64,000 nucleotides of DNA from Tetmemena sp. SeJ-2015 (lineage: Eukaryota; Ciliophora; Spirotrichea; Sporadotrichida; Oxytrichidae), in assembly GCA_027382625.1 (NCBI GenBank), contig JAJKFJ010021883.1:142896-206895 (forward strand), given 5' to 3'. A program made the position numbers and the translations under genes. The notes below the pieces were generated by a model. That model was not told the origin of the DNA and made no database searches. It saw nothing but the letters and a program-made list of their open reading frames with translations. Shown here piece by piece: positions 11,622-24,868 of the stretch; position 1 is the first letter of the stretch; each line of letters opens with the position of its first letter.

Positions 11622-12916
11622 ATGTTTTTGAAAGCAGAGAAGGAGAAGTTACAAAAATCTGAACACGATTAAATGAAGACACATGTTTTAATTCCCTAAA
11701 AGCCAGCACCAAAAGATCCAGAGTGGCTTGTTAAAAAATAACTTAATCAAGAACTATCGCCTCTTGAGACTGAAGAGTATTATAAATTCCTTCAAGAACA
11801 AGAATAGTATTTATTTATGCTTATTAAGATATTAGAGAGATCTGGAATGGAAAGCTATTCAAGAGTATTCCAACTCAAGAGATGCTTATAAGGATTATTT
11901 AAAAGTATCACAATCTGAAACTCTACTGTCTGAAGAGTTTCTAAAACTGCAGAGGCTACAATTAGAGTGCATTCTTCGGAGTTTAGCAAGAATGCGGAAA
12001 CATTCATCCCTTTCAGATTTGGAGCGAGAATGTGAGTGAGAAAGATGCCTAACCATTAATCTAAAAACTCATGGACAACTACAACTTTTAAATATCCACA
12101 CTTACTCATTAATTTAACCTTCCTTTATTCTCTTACATAGGAAGATCTAGAATAAGCATGAACACTTTCTACTAAGCGAAATATGGGATTTTTACTTGCT
12201 ATGACATTAGTGCAAAAATAGGAGCAGCAGATTTCAATCCTGAATATATAATGTATTGGGAGAGATCCAGAAAGTAAGATTAAGATGCCGTTTATGGAAT
12301 TAATTTAGGAAAGCTAAATAGACGTGGTACATGGCTATCGCTTATGCTATGACAACAGGATCAATCAGATGGAAGGACTTAGAACCTTATAAGAGAGATT
12401 TCAAAAAGACTTCAAGGTTCAGAGATTACTTGAAGGCGAACCCCGACCATGAGAGATTAGCAAGAACTGAGAGGCTGCAAAAGTTGAATGAGGATAATGA
12501 TTATCTTGATAGCGTAGATGATCAGCTCCTTTTAGAAGAATTCCAGAAAAATGTTGAGAATTATCATTCTCAGTATTTATCCTATATTTATTAAGAACTT
12601 ATACAAGAAGGTAGAGTTTTACAGAAAGCAAGAGAAAAGTATCTATAAAATTCCACAAGAGCTCTAACATCTCATTGAAGAGTAGGATTCATAAATTCTT
12701 AAAGATAAGATCAGGAAATTTGTAGCTGATTAATTCTAGTTAACTCAAGAAGAGATATAACAATTAGAAGAAAAAGCGGCCAGGCCAAAGAGAAAGAGAT
12801 TTCCTAAAAGATAGCAGAAAATGAGAGTGGGATAAATCTAGAGCTAGTCAGAAAAAATATAGCAAAGGCTTTTGCAACTCATAACGTTGAAGCATTCTCT
12901 AAAAAGATACTGTTGA
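11622..12916 (+). CDS. Unknown protein, possibly ciliate-specific
   Basis: I do not recognise this gene. Coding character is clear in several blocks: PKDPEWLVKKQLNQELSP, EECGNIHPFQIWSEN-like text before an interruption at about 12031-12130, MNTFYQAKYGIFTCYDI, ADFNPEYIMYWERSRK, GINLGKLNRRGTW, AIAYAMTTGSIRWKDLEPY and DFKKTSRFRDYLKANPD, followed by charged helices and a Lys/Arg-rich tail (ARPKRKRFPKRQQKM). The interruption begins GTGAGTGAG and ends ACATAG, as an intron would. Frame slips near 11850, 12330 and 12590 prevent a single translation. The start is uncertain (ATG 11622 or 11673). The pattern of tryptophans and basic residues would suit an organellar protein, but that is a guess. Confidence 0.6.
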
Positions 12917-12976
12917 AAAGACAAAGTGAAATTTTATTTTCTAGCTTTCACCTGATTAAGTTTAGTTAAACTTTAT

Positions 12977-13380
12977 GAAGCATCATAACTTCAAGACTGA
13001 TTTCAGCGTTAGTATAAATGGACTAAATAGGATATTAAAATGCATAATAAAATTATTATTTTAACCATATATCGAAGAATAAGATTTGGAGTAAATGAAA
13101 TTTACGAACCTACAATTTAAATGTGCTTACCCTCACTCAATAGACAAAAGCCAAAGCAAATCAGTCAAAATATTAGAATAAATAGAAAATTATTATCCTG
13201 CTTTGTTATCTAAGTTTTTCTATTTTACATTTAAGATAAACAAGTAATGTTAAATTTCTATCTTGATTTATGGTTATGTCTTGGAGAGTGTCATAAAATA
13301 AATTATTGTAGATTATATACTATCTTCTCGCAAGTTGGATTCTTTAAAATAAATCTAATATATAAAGAAAAGTCAAAGAT
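12977..13380 (+). CDS. Small open frame of doubtful status
   Basis: From ATG 12977 the frame stays open for about 134 codons to TGA 13378-13380 under the ciliate code. Parts look protein-like (MKHHNFKTDFSVSINGLNR, KCAYPHSIDKSQSKS). With TGA as the only stop and AT-rich DNA, open frames of this size can arise by chance. It overlaps the start codon of the PP2C gene by two bases. It may be a spacer or a 5' leader. Confidence 0.25.
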
Positions 13381-16053
13381 GAATCAACCTAACGGGAAAT
13401 CCTATATTCAAAGAACTCCTTAAAATGGAGCCCAAGAGCAATAGTAATACCTGCTAACAAAAGCTTCGTGAATAATAGAGCCTCGGAGACTGGGCCTCTC
13501 CCTCCTAGTTAAGGCTCTCAAATTTGGGAAGGCCAGACAATTCAAGAAACCAAGGGAACTTGCAATAGAGCATCGTAAGTGCAACTGCCGCAGGTGGAAA
13601 TGCTCTCACTCAATCTGTTATTGAATAGAGGAACTTAACCTATACAAGAAAATCAACACGGCCGGCTCCATAAACTTCACTTAAAATTTACAGACCTCGA
13701 ATAATGAGCAGTCCTTAATTACCAGCTAAAAATATTCTGCAAGAGTGATTAGAAACGACTCATATTTATTTTAGAGCTTAATAGCCTCAAAATCAGAGAG
13801 AAGCATCATACAGCCCCAAGAAAACAATAGGCAATAGCAATTTTAATAACCCCATTCCAACGCAAGGCCTTCAAGATCAGTCGGCATTCACGAAATTTGA
13901 GTTAGAGGGATCAGCAAAGGATAAGCACGGCTTCAAATCTTCTGAAGACCACTGGGCTCATAAACCTAAACAGCACTAACATGTTAAACAACAATTCCTA
14001 CATGAAATCTTAGACTACAAACTCTAATGCATAAAATTTCGAGAGTAGAGGCTAGCAAGAGCATTAAGATAAAAATCAAGTTAATGGGTAAGGCAGAGAC
14101 AATATCAATGGTAGCTCCTTTAAAAAAGCTAATTCCCTTTTTTACTATTTTTTAAAAATTTATCTTTCATTATATAAAGCAACCAAGAACTAGCCAGAGT
14201 CTAGTGATTAGTTTAACAAAACCTCGACGCAGATATATTCAAATAAAATCTAAAATCATAATGCCAAAATTGAAAATTAAAACTTGAACATCAGCTAATT
14301 GACAAATAACAGATTTAAGAATTCTGAACAAAGGCAACCAGAAAACAGCAGTCCTTCTTTAAGCAAGTTGAGATAGAGTAATCTATCTCATCGATTTGAT
14401 CCTACTATAGCATAAATAAAAAAAGTAATAAATGGGTCTATTTTATCTTTGAGCTTAGATTAATAGCCAAATAATTATCCAAGAAAATTAATTACTTTTT
14501 CTTATATTTAGATTTTTTTTTAAAAAACGGGAATTGAAAACTTTTTAAAAAATATTTTCCTCCTCAATTGATTAGAGAATAATTAAATTTAGAGTACTTC
14601 TTTTGTGGGGAGTAGCCAAGGAACTAGGGATCAGACTTCTTTCTTGCAAAATAATTAGCACAAAAGACTCCCACTTATAGTTCACTAACTTCCAACAAAT
14701 AAACTCTTCAAAGTCGGGGATCAGTTGATGGTCGACTCTCAATCACTTAGAAGTTGACTTATAAGCAAGCAGCCTCTAATCTAGGAAATAAAGATTAACT
14801 TGGAGATAGAGAAGAGTTAGATGGCCTGGGATAAACTAGTGGCATTTAAAACCTTTAATAGATACCTTTTTACAATAATAAAAATACCAATATTTCGCGC
14901 AATACAGACCCACTCCTATCACCTATAATGGATGTCAGCATCAAGAAGTAGTTTTAAACTCAGGACTCAAACAGCAAAAAGCAATTGAATCATGCTAATC
15001 AGTAAGCTTTTTAAATCATTCTTAAATTTTATAGATTACCACCTTAACATAACAGTGGTTCAGCGCACCAAAGAAAAGAATCACAGATAAACAGTAAGTC
15101 AAGAAATCAACTGGGAAGTGCCACTATACAAGAAAAGCCATAGAGCAGAAAATCAGAAACGAGATCTTCAAATAGAGAAGATTAAGAGGGATCAAAGCAA
15201 AGATAGAGCACTCTTGCCTAAAAATAATCTCGCAATTTAGATAGAATATCATCTCTAATCAAGGAGAGCTAAGGATATGGATTTTTTTCTCATTATTTTT
15301 GCAGCTAGCAAAGTATAACAGCACAAAAGTGGGTGATAAGCATGAGACAGAAAGAGCTAACTAGAGAGAAATCGAGGAAGGCAATAATCCACAAACCAAA
15401 AGTCCATTATCAGCTACTAAAAAAGCTAATGACTCTGCTAGCAATTAACCATTAATATCTAGTACCGGAGGTTCCTTTGATCACAAAATTTCAACAAAGC
15501 AAACACTTTAGAGTAGGGGTCAAACTTTAAGCGAACAAAGAAGGGTTCCTGGAGTTATCAATTAGTAGAACTATAATTCTTCGAATTATGACTAAATACA
15601 GAAAAATCCTCTGAAGAATTTCGACGAAGCAAAGTTCTCTTCAAAGTCACATGGATTGATTGTATCATATGCTGCTAATACTCATTAGGGTATTCAGAGA
15701 AATTACAATGAGGATCGAGTATCTATCATTCTGAATATGACTCGGCCTGCCTCTAAAAAGCATTTATAAGTTTGGCCCAAGTGCTCTTTCTTTGCCATTT
15801 ATGATGGACATGGTGGAAGTTAATGTGCAGATTTCTTGAAAGAGTACCTTCATTAGATAATTATAAACCAAGACTGCTTTCCTTAGAACCCGGCTCAGGC
15901 TCTTACGAACGGATGCCTTGCTGCTGAGTAGTAATTTCTCTAAATTGCTGACTAACCAGGAAAACACGATAAATCTGGTTCTTGCGCAATAATTGTGCTT
16001 ATGGTTGAATAAAACTGCTATGTCGCAAATGTAGGGGATAGTAGAGCCATAAT
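13379..16053 (+). CDS. PP2C-family protein phosphatase, N-terminal part (MDS cluster 1)
   Basis: Begins at ATG 13379 with a long Ser/Asn/Gln-rich, low-complexity region of roughly 700 residues. The metal-dependent PPM/PP2C catalytic domain then starts near 15640: IQRNYNEDRVS, FFAIYDGHGGSQCADFLKEY with the metal-binding DGHGG, SGSCAIIVLMVEQNCYVANV and GDSRAI. The conserved domain stops dead after GDSRAI at 16053; the rest of the domain is 5.8 kb downstream at 21890. AT-rich interruptions with frame breaks lie near 14130-14180, 14500-14560, 15005-15040 and 15275-15300. The phosphatase would remove phosphate from Ser/Thr; its target is unknown. The long disordered N-terminus may direct regulation or localisation. 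Confidence 0.93.
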
Positions 16054-19000
16054 CCCTTTTTTATTTAGTAGACCAAATTTTACAATACAGAAGTAATCAT
16101 TAAATAGAAGTAAGTTTATATCGTATCTATAATTTTTCATTTAATCTAATTGAATAGCTATAATAAGGGTTACTATTTTTTAAGCATAAAATTTGGACGT
16201 TTCACAATTATAAATGCGAATCTGACCTTTCATTATTTTTTTAAATCTTTTATTTCTAAGATTATATAACAAGTTAAGTTTAAAATTTAACTCATTTTTC
16301 ATAAGGGATTCGAAAATAAAAATAGTTAATAAATTAAATCAAAGCAATTCTATATTTCATTACTATCCTTGTATTTTAAAATTATCTAAGCCCTTATCAT
16401 TATTTTATAGTTTTTATTTTAACTTTTCTCCTACTATTATCGAATACGTCTTCTTTTTCTCCTTCTCTAGAATTTTATGATCCACAAAATCCTCATAATA
16501 AAGAACATATCCTGGCCGTTATTGTACTTAAATCTAACCCTCTCTCCCTTCTTCGACATTTTATTCGCCAAAAGCTTTGGAATTAATTTAGTTCTGCTCA
16601 ACTTGAGTTGAGTTTTCATCACAGCTTTACAGATATGCTTTGGCTTGAAGCATCTCTCCCAATTTAAATGTATGCTACCTTTCTTTGAGTTTTTGGTGAT
16701 ACTTATCCTACCAATTAAATTAGTAATAAGGGTCATCTTTAGCTTTATTTAGTACTTTTGACTTTTTCCTATTAAATTTTTTATTTTTCAGTTAATTTCT
16801 TTTAACTTTTGCATTAAAGTTTCCTTGAGGGTAATTTGTCTTGAAACCTTGCCCTTCTGGTTGAAAATCAAGATCTAGTATTCCCTCTTCCTATTCCTCT
16901 TAACCTTATTTTGTTTATTCTAATGATTATATTTACTTAAAGCTGTCTATAGGATTTATTTGACTCGCTCCCCGTTTTTGTATTTACTAATTCTGTATTG
17001 TTATAAGGCTTTCCTTTGATAAATTATTCTATTTTAAAGTTTAAACTTTTGCTTCTTAGGGTGATTTCCTGCTTTATTTTGGCCTTTCAAGTAATGAATT
17101 CTAACTTTACGTCTATGCTTTGTTGGCCTAATTTTAGTTTTAGGAAAGACGAGGGTCAAGATTAGAATGAATAATTGGGGAAAGGTAAGAAAAGTGTGGA
17201 GCTGAAGGCTTTTACTCATAATTCTGCAAAATGCTGTTGCTGAAAACTATAGTCTTTTGGGAATTATCGATAGATTTTCCTTCCAATCTTTAATTATTGA
17301 GCTCTAAAGTCATCTAATGTATAGAACTGTCATTCGAGGCCAACATATTTTTTATTACTAATCCTTAATTACTTGACTCTGTAATAAAGATTACAATTTA
17401 AAAAAATGAATGATTGATTACAATTTAAAGAATTACCACTTAGCAAATAGGCAGGCTCTATTTTTGAAGTATTCTTAATTGAGACGTTTTAGTTGCGATT
17501 AAAATTATATGAACTTACCCTTTTAAAATGGCAAGACTGGGTTTATTTTGGAAATTCACGAGATGATCTGAAAAATTATAATTTACAGGGAAATATACTC
17601 AGTTGAGTTGTAAATAAATCATTACAATTATATTTTGATTTGCTAATCCATTCGAGCAATTATTTTTAAGGTTGATTTGATATTCCAATAAATTCTAGCT
17701 ATAATTAATTTCTGAGTAGACTTTTTCTAATTTGGTCTATTTGGTAAAGGTGGCTAAAGATTCTTTGACATGGTATTCTTTCCACCAGAAGGAGGCTTTT
17801 GCTTATTATTGCTGAGATTGTTTCTTTCATATTTCTATGACCTAACCAGAGAAAGCAAAGTTGCGTCTGTCTCATTTACCGCACTAATAATTAACTACCC
17901 AGGAATATAATCAGCTGATTATCTCTACCATTTTCCAAAAAATTAACCAGTTTATCATAATTTAAAAATTATATCGCTTTGGGCTAGCGCTCGTAGTTTA
18001 GTAAAAATTGATGCCTTTCTATTGAGTTACTAACTCTTTTTTATCTAGTGGTTATAATTTTCTACTGTCTAAGAATCCTCCATAGCAAGTTTTAGCAAAT
18101 TTATCTTTTATCTAAGTATATACATGTTCTCCACTCTAAGTTCTCTGAGGGTGGTGAATTTCAACTGTCCTTTTAAATTTTTGAATTTACTTCAGCTAGC
18201 TAATCTTGCTATCAGTTTACTTCTATTAACTCTCAAGCATCAGTCTAAGCTTCTTATTTAAATTATCTCTTCTCGGAGAAGGGATATTTGGCTAAAGTAG
18301 AAAGGATTTTAGTACTTAATATCTTTAACGATTTTGATAATTTGAAAGGGAAAATCTTTAGTCTTCAAATCCATGCTATTAATTATAGTCTTAGCGAAGT
18401 AGCTACTAAAGATAATTATCAGCTTCTACAAGAGGTGAGGTTGACTATACCTGAAAAGTTGCTCTAGCATGCTCATTCTTTTCCTCAATAAAATCGTTTT
18501 AAGACTTAGAACTTTTGCCTATTATATTTACTTTGTTACCCTTGGGTAAGAAAGAATTACTCAGTTCTAGCGTTTTGCTGTTCTAGTGAGATGATCTATC
18601 TGAGGCATTTACCATGCTTCTATATACTAAAAGTTCAGGCTTCTCCTCGATAACGCTGTGAATAAATTTTTTTTGCCATTTAAAGTGATTATTTGATCGA
18701 ACTTTGAGCTCAGAAACTTTAAAATCTGCTTTCTCAATTTCCAAATCTGGGATTTTAAGTTAGCTCACAGCCATATCATTTTCGCTTACTTATTTTTATT
18801 ATTATTTACCTAGGCTACTTGAATTATTTCTATCTGGAGTGATAATAAGAAGTTTCTTAGATGAGTATTTATTTTGCACTAGATAGGGTGAGTCTTCTCT
18901 AGTTAAAATTGCCTAACTATATGAAATATTATCTTCTATCTTTGATTCCTAAAATTCTGATTCTCTACCTTCCTAACTTTTCCTGATAATCTCTTATTTT

Positions 19001-21892
19001 GTTACAGTTTCTCTCTTCTTCTACTTAATTAAGTTAAGGTCTAAAGTCTCTAATTCATGAGCCATTCCCTTATCAAGTATTCTTTATTCTTCCAAATTCA
19101 AACTGCTGGTTATTTTATCTTTGTTATGATTGATTGATCTGTAAAATTTGCCTTTTGGACTTTTCCTTACTACACTCATTTCACTCTCAGGTCTTTAAAA
19201 TTAATCTGGAGTTTAAGAAGTCCTATTATTACTTAGAGAGGACTTAATTTCTCTTTCTTTTATATGAGAAGCTTTCAAGTTAAACTCAAAATCAGGTATT
19301 CCATAAAGGAACGAAAATTGCTTTTAATCACTATCATTAGAGGAGGTAATTTTTGCTTTTTTAATATCTATGGGTTGTATTTGATATTAATATTTCTTCA
19401 TTTTCAAAACTAACTCCTCTGCTTTCACACTTTCCTAGGAAGTGCTCTATCTTTAATTTTTTTCTTTCTTTTATAACCCCTCTTTTATAGTGGATTTTTT
19501 ATCTTTCACTGTTTACTACTTTATTTCTTCTTCAAAATTATTGATATCTTCAGTCATCTACACATTATCTTTATCTATAATTATGCTCTCGGGAGATAAA
19601 TCTACACTAGTGATTCTTTTAAGTTCTTTGTTCCAATTTTCTTTGCTCTTATTGACTGATGCCGTTAGGGTGAATGTGTTTAGCGTTTGCGAATGAGACT
19701 AAGAGCCACCTGAATAGATCGTCTTTTATCCAAATTTTGGCTAAATCTTGCCATTGAGTTTATCTTTGCTCTGGTAAAAGACATTCTTGGTGGAGTTTGA
19801 AAACTTTTTTATTTGAAATCCCTTTTAAGCCCTTTAATAATTTAGATCTAGCGTCTTCTTTTGCTACTTGAAACTATAAGTGTTCGGGGAAAGTTTCTAT
19901 GGATGAAGAAGAGGCTTTCTTTAAGGGTTGAGAGTGGCTGCGCTATCTTTTGTCTAGTTAAGATTATCTGGGATTTCAAAAAGCTTTTGATTTAGGACAG
20001 TTTCAACTTTGCTGATCACTATTTTTCTATTCCCTGTGGCTGAATTATTAGCTAAGTTGCGATACAAGTTAATATTCTTGCGGACCTCTTCGAAATTTCT
20101 CTCCTCAGATAATGATTTACTCAAAGGAGAGAATTCCTACTTCTTCTATGTCTCTTCTATGGATTGATTTATGTTTTTATAAGCTTCAGAAGTAATATTT
20201 TGTATCGTAGATCTATCATTAAGGTACTTTTTTGAGATACTTATATCGCTTGGGGATGATGAGGAGTAATCCTTAAGCAACTGGGGTGTATTTCTTCTAT
20301 ATTAGCTAAGCTATAACTGCTGTCTCTGTTTTGAAATATTTTAGTTTTTTGCTTTCATTATAAAGTTCATAGGACTCTAGATCTTTTAGGATTCAAAAGG
20401 AGAGAGGAGGGGCTTCTCATTTTAATTAAGAGGGTATTTGTGCAACTATGAATCAATTGTTATTAAGCCCTGTGTAATTGGAAGACTAGAGGTTGATTGT
20501 ATCGAGTTCAGTTAAACTGTACTTGGATGATTTGCAAATTTAGAGACCAGAGGTTTCTACACAGAGGTATATACAGACTCATTATCAACTCGTGTTCCAC
20601 TGCTGTGCTATTTTTGAAATCTAAAAACTCCATTACTAAACTCGAGACTTATTCTCTCCATTTATTTCTTCTCTATAGTCTTTCCTTTTCTTATAGCCGC
20701 TTCTGAATCAATTATCCTATTGCTCTCTATTTCCTAAATTATCAAGTCTCTTCTCTCGGTTACATAGTCTTTCTTTTCAAGCTCAGACTCGAGATCATCT
20801 CCATCAGATTAACCATCTTCTTACTAAAGCTATTTCTTATTCCTCTTTAACTGCGATTTGTTGATCTCTCTTTGCATGCTAGAGTACATTTCCATAAGAT
20901 TTTCACTGCTTTGAGATAGAAGCTGTTAAATTTCATAATTGAAGATCTTCCCATCTTTCTTAGTATTCACTTTATCTACACTCTGGAAATTAGAATCCGT
21001 TGTAGCGTGCTATTAGGACATTTTATTGCCTGGCACTCTTATATTGTAATCAGTTTAAGAGTTTTTATCAAAGGGGTATCATTCTGAAAATAACTCTAAG
21101 CAGGAGAAGAATCGAAAATACTTTGCTCTAGAATTTCCTGTTCATCAGTTTGCTGTTTATTTTCAGTGTCACTTGAATTATTTGCAGCAGCTTTTGCTTA
21201 TTTTTTCTTGTCAGTTCTTATTGATTTGGTTATTTTAGGGATGTTTATACTTCTGAAGCGACTCTTTTCCTCCTAGATCGAAGTCTTTTTCTCCACAAAG
21301 CTTATTTATTGAGGAGTAGTAGGATGCTTTGAGTATTGAAGAGGAGAAATTTTCTATTAGAATTATTTAGGCTGATCTCCCTGAGTAAAAAGCTTAGTTA
21401 TTTCCATTTCAATAAATACAAATTATCCTCAAACTTCGAATAATCCTTCTCATTAAGTTTGGAAATTTATAGAAATTTGAGGGGAAATTATTATTTTTTG
21501 TCAATAGGAAATAGGATATTTCTTATTTATGTTTTTACTTTGAATTAAGATTCAATAAAGATCTTAATTAAAGATGTTTCAAAAATTTTTTGGGGTTTAT
21601 TTTCTAATTTATAATTTCCCTTTATTTATATTAAAGAATTATGGGTATTTTACCCACTCAGCTCAATACATTAAAACTGACTCTTTTTATCTCTCTAAAG
21701 CCAAATTTTATATAAAATGAATGAGTTCTAAAATTACACTTAATTAAATTTTATGAGGATAATGCGAAATTTGATCTAAGTCTTATTTTTGTTAAGATAC
21801 ATTATATTCGAAATTCTTTTATTTTTTTGCAAAATTATGCTTATTAAAATCATATCTTCAAAATATCGCTTCCATATATTGATATGGGGAAT
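16054..21892 (+). other. 5.84-kb intervening segment in the PP2C gene, pointer AAT, containing a whole gene
   Basis: AAT at 16051-16053 (after GCCAT) repeats at 21890-21892 (before GTCTGC). Joining across it gives GDSRA-IMSAESGQKLFVLSRDHRP, the expected PP2C sequence, in frame. The removed DNA carries a complete long minus-strand gene (16357-21407), plus AT-rich flanks of about 300 and 480 bases in which I see no other gene. The segment therefore behaves as an IES or as a between-MDS interval that is itself destined, at least in part, for the macronucleus. Confidence 0.82.
16357..21407 (-). CDS. Long unknown Gln/Ser/Lys-rich protein nested inside the PP2C gene
   Basis: Minus strand, ATG at 21405-21407 and TGA at 16357-16359, open in the ciliate code across most of 5 kb (about 1500-1650 residues). 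The N-terminus reads MEITKLFTQGDQPKQFQQK, with later segments RVPGNKMSQQHATTDSNFQS and EMYSSMQREINKSQLKRN. It is low in complexity, rich in Ser, Lys and Gln, with short coiled-coil stretches and no domain I recognise. The C-terminal 130 residues look more ordered (YYQFNWQDKYHQKLKERQHT, RPGYVLYYEDFVDHKILEKE, TYSIIVGEKLKQKLQ). An AT-rich break at about 17250-17690 probably is an IES. The gene lies antisense to, and wholly between, the two halves of the PP2C catalytic domain. Confidence 0.74.
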
Positions 21893-23431
21893 GTCTGCAG
21901 AAAGCGGATAGAAATTATTTGTTCTATCAAGAGATCATAGACCCAATGAAGACTCAGAGAAGCAAAGAATCTAAGAAAATGGAGGCAAGATCTACTAAAC
22001 GCAAACTTATTAGACACTCTCACCTTAAAATTCTACGAACCCTCAACTATAAATATTTTACTATTTGGCAGCTAGCAGTTGCTAATAGGCCCATTCAGAG
22101 TTCTCCCTGGCAGATTGAGTGTTTCAAGAACCTTTGGGGATATAGAGGCTAAGTTTGAAAAATACGGTGGAAAGCAAGGAGTTGTTATCGCTTAGCCTGA
22201 AATAGCTTAATTTACAATTCAAGATGAGACCACGACTTCATCATTCTTGGCTGTGATGGAATATTTGACAGGCTGAATAACCTCTCAGCTTTAAGACTGT
22301 GCCTGGAAAACTATTGAACACCATAAGAGGAATCAGTCCACAAATCCTAATACGATACATCAAGTGTGTGGAAAAATAGTAGACTAGATTCTATAACTTT
22401 CAGCAATTGAGAAGTCTTTTGATAACTTGACTCTTGTTATTGTCGCATTCAAAAATATGGAGTAGTATTACCAGAGAAGAGAGAGTTAAAACTCTTCATA
22501 GCAGTAAAACATTAAAATTCTAGAGGAGGAGCAAGCTGTCCCAACACCGCCACCACAAATGAATCCAAGCTTTCATGATGAGCCTTTAAGAAAGCCAATC
22601 AATGATAGACTTTAAATTTAAAGTGAACAAAAGGACAATTCAAAGTTATCTTCAAGAGGTAGGTCTTCCAATCCCTTTTCAAGTGGTATCAGAGAAAGTC
22701 ATAGCATTAAGGGTTAGAGACCAGGAGAGTATGAGTTAAGCTAGCCAAGAAATGAAAAATCTCCTTAGATGAGGTCAGGTGCCCCGAACATAAACGAATC
22801 AGTCCTTCCTTAGCTCCGATAAAATCCAATAACCTAAACTTCGCTCTAGAATTAAATTCAGTCTCGAAAATCAACAAGGAATAAATTCCTCAACTCAAAT
22901 TCCAATACGAATTATCTCGCATAATAGCAGCAAATACTAGACAACTAAATATAAGTAGCGAAGTCAACAACTCAAAATTATTAAAGCAATTTAAGCTAGC
23001 AACCATAATCTTCAGTCCATAGCAACTTAAATGCTTCAAGCGTATTGATGAACTAAAATAATTTGAGCTAATTTAGCTCAAACAATAAACCATAAACTTC
23101 AAACATCAAGCAAATTATAAATTCAAGAAATAGGGCTTTAGGGTCATTATATAATTCTGAGAACAAAAATGAATAGAGCAGTTTGCTTAATGGATCAAAT
23201 GTAGTTGAGAGAGTTGCAAATAGTGGAGCTCTTAACTTAAGAAATAATTTAGCAAATCAAAGTACTGAGCTCTCTAGCATATATAGAAAGACTAGAATTA
23301 TTTTAATTCAGGTTGAGCAGAAGAGACAACTCGGAAACAATTCTTAAATTAGAATATTTTAAAGATATTAATCATGTTTAAAAGAGGAATTATGCTAAAT
23401 CAAACAAGGAGAAAAACTAATTTTGATTTGA
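21890..23431 (+). CDS. PP2C-family protein phosphatase, C-terminal part (MDS cluster 2)
   Basis: Completes the catalytic domain begun at 13379. In order: MSAESGQKLFVLSRDHRPN, EKQRIQENGGKIYQ, GPFRVLPGRLSVSRTFGDIE, KQGVVIAQPEI, HDFIILGCDGIFDRLNN with the metal-binding Asp, and FDNLTLVIVAFKNMEQYY, the usual end of the domain. A Ser/Asn/Gln-rich tail of some 300 residues follows, to TGA 23429-23431. One-base slips near 22040-22085, 22216 and 22290 must be corrected. Its start has no ATG context of its own and makes sense only when joined to 16053. The 3' end meets the minus-strand PUS3 gene tail to tail. Confidence 0.93.
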
Positions 23432-23439
23432 GATTAATT

Positions 23440-24656
23440 ACGATATTTTTCATTCATTTACTTTTCCTCATCTTGAATAGGCTTTTATTCTTTCACTTGA
23501 TTCTTTTCCTTTTATTTTTTCTCTCTCTTTTTGCTTTCTGGTAAATTTTCTCCTTCAGCAGACCTGCGAATAATCGAAGAATCACTCTTAAGCTTTTATT
23601 TGACTCCGATAGAATTCAGCATAACGTTCCAAGAAATCTCTTCTTTGCCTAATAAGTTTTCCATTTTATTGATGAATATTCCTTTACTGGTCAGAAGTTT
23701 CTGAGTGGAAATAAATGTGTTCTCGTAGTATTAAAGCATCACTTCATTCAAACTCATATCAATAGCATTTTCTTCGTATTGTCTTTTAAAGACACTGTAA
23801 GTTTCAAGATCTGTGAAAGACTGGGTTTGACCACTCAATATCGTCGAATCCACATTCATTGAGAATAAGTCCGAATTCAGAGGCGATGTTATAATTTGGT
23901 CTATCCTAGAGTTTCTCAACATCATATAGTAAATCAATTACTGATTCATCATCCTCTCCTCTGCCTATCATAAAGAGAACAGCCATCATGCATCTGACTT
24001 GGTGATATAAGAAGGAGCTGCCTCTTATTACACACTACCATACTGAAAGCTTCTCATTCATGTGATTTGTATGCATCGGGGTTATTTCGAATCTATACAT
24101 CCTCCTCATGAAATTTTATTCATCATCTTCATCTTCTCCAAAGTATTTAACGCTCTTGTCTTTCTTGCAAAAGTTTCTGAAATCGTGTAGACCTAAATAC
24201 TTCCTAGCTGCTTTGATCATTTTCTAAACGTCCATGTCCCTTTGAACGAAAAAGTATTTGTACTCTCTATATATGCAGGAGAACCTAGAATCGAAATGAG
24301 GGGGGACTCTTGAGAATGCAATCATTCTTATATCAGCAGGCAGAGCGTGATTAATCATTTAGCAATAGTTATCTTCAGGTATTTCACGCACATAAAGAGA
24401 ACACACATTTCCTAGAGCTGATACTCCTTTGTCAGTTCTGCCGCATCTCTGTGTAAAGACTCTTGAATATGGGCTAATCTTAAGGGACAAGGCAAACTCT
24501 TTTAAGTGCAGCGAATATTTTACCCTCTATTGTTTCCTCAGTATTTTGTTAAACAGCTAAACCTTTGTAATTTTTGCCAAGGTAACTGAATTTCATAGCT
24601 ATTTTAACTTTCTTATGAGCTGAATAGTCGAAAGTTTTCTTCTCTTACTTTGACAT
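23440..24656 (-). CDS. PUS3: tRNA pseudouridine(38/39) synthase, PUS3/Deg1 type
   Basis: Minus strand from ATG 24654-24656. TruA-fold motifs appear in order: KIAMKFSYLGKNYKGLAVQQ, RCGRTDKGVSALGNV with the catalytic Asp, INHALPADIRMIAFSRVPPH, FDSRFSCIYREYKYFF, KAARKYLGLHDFRNFCKKD and SVWYCVIRGSSFLYHQVRCM. This order and the RCGRTDKGV sequence identify the PUS3 branch, which isomerises U38/U39 in the anticodon arm. After the domain comes a long Lys/Glu/Gln tail. The stop is not certain because the frame runs open into the 3' end of the PP2C gene; I place it near 23440. A frame slip lies near 24470, just before the catalytic motif. Confidence 0.93.
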
Positions 24657-24868
24657 TTTTTAATTAATTACTTAACATAGAGTCTTAGTACATATCAAGA
24701 GAAGAAGTAGAAAAGAATATTCTGTATTTGTATTTGAAAAATAAGAATACTTGCTAATAAAGATAGTGGGTGAGTTGTTTATATTAAAAAGGTGTCTTTG
24801 AAAATATATTACACTGGACTATAAAATATCAACATAGGTCCGTGCTCTAGAAATTGCCAGCAGCGTCA

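Noticed and set aside
21580..21600. Telomere-like G4T4 or C4A4 sequence
   Set aside because: Only isolated TTTTGGGG-like words occur by chance; no tandem telomeric repeats were found in the window.
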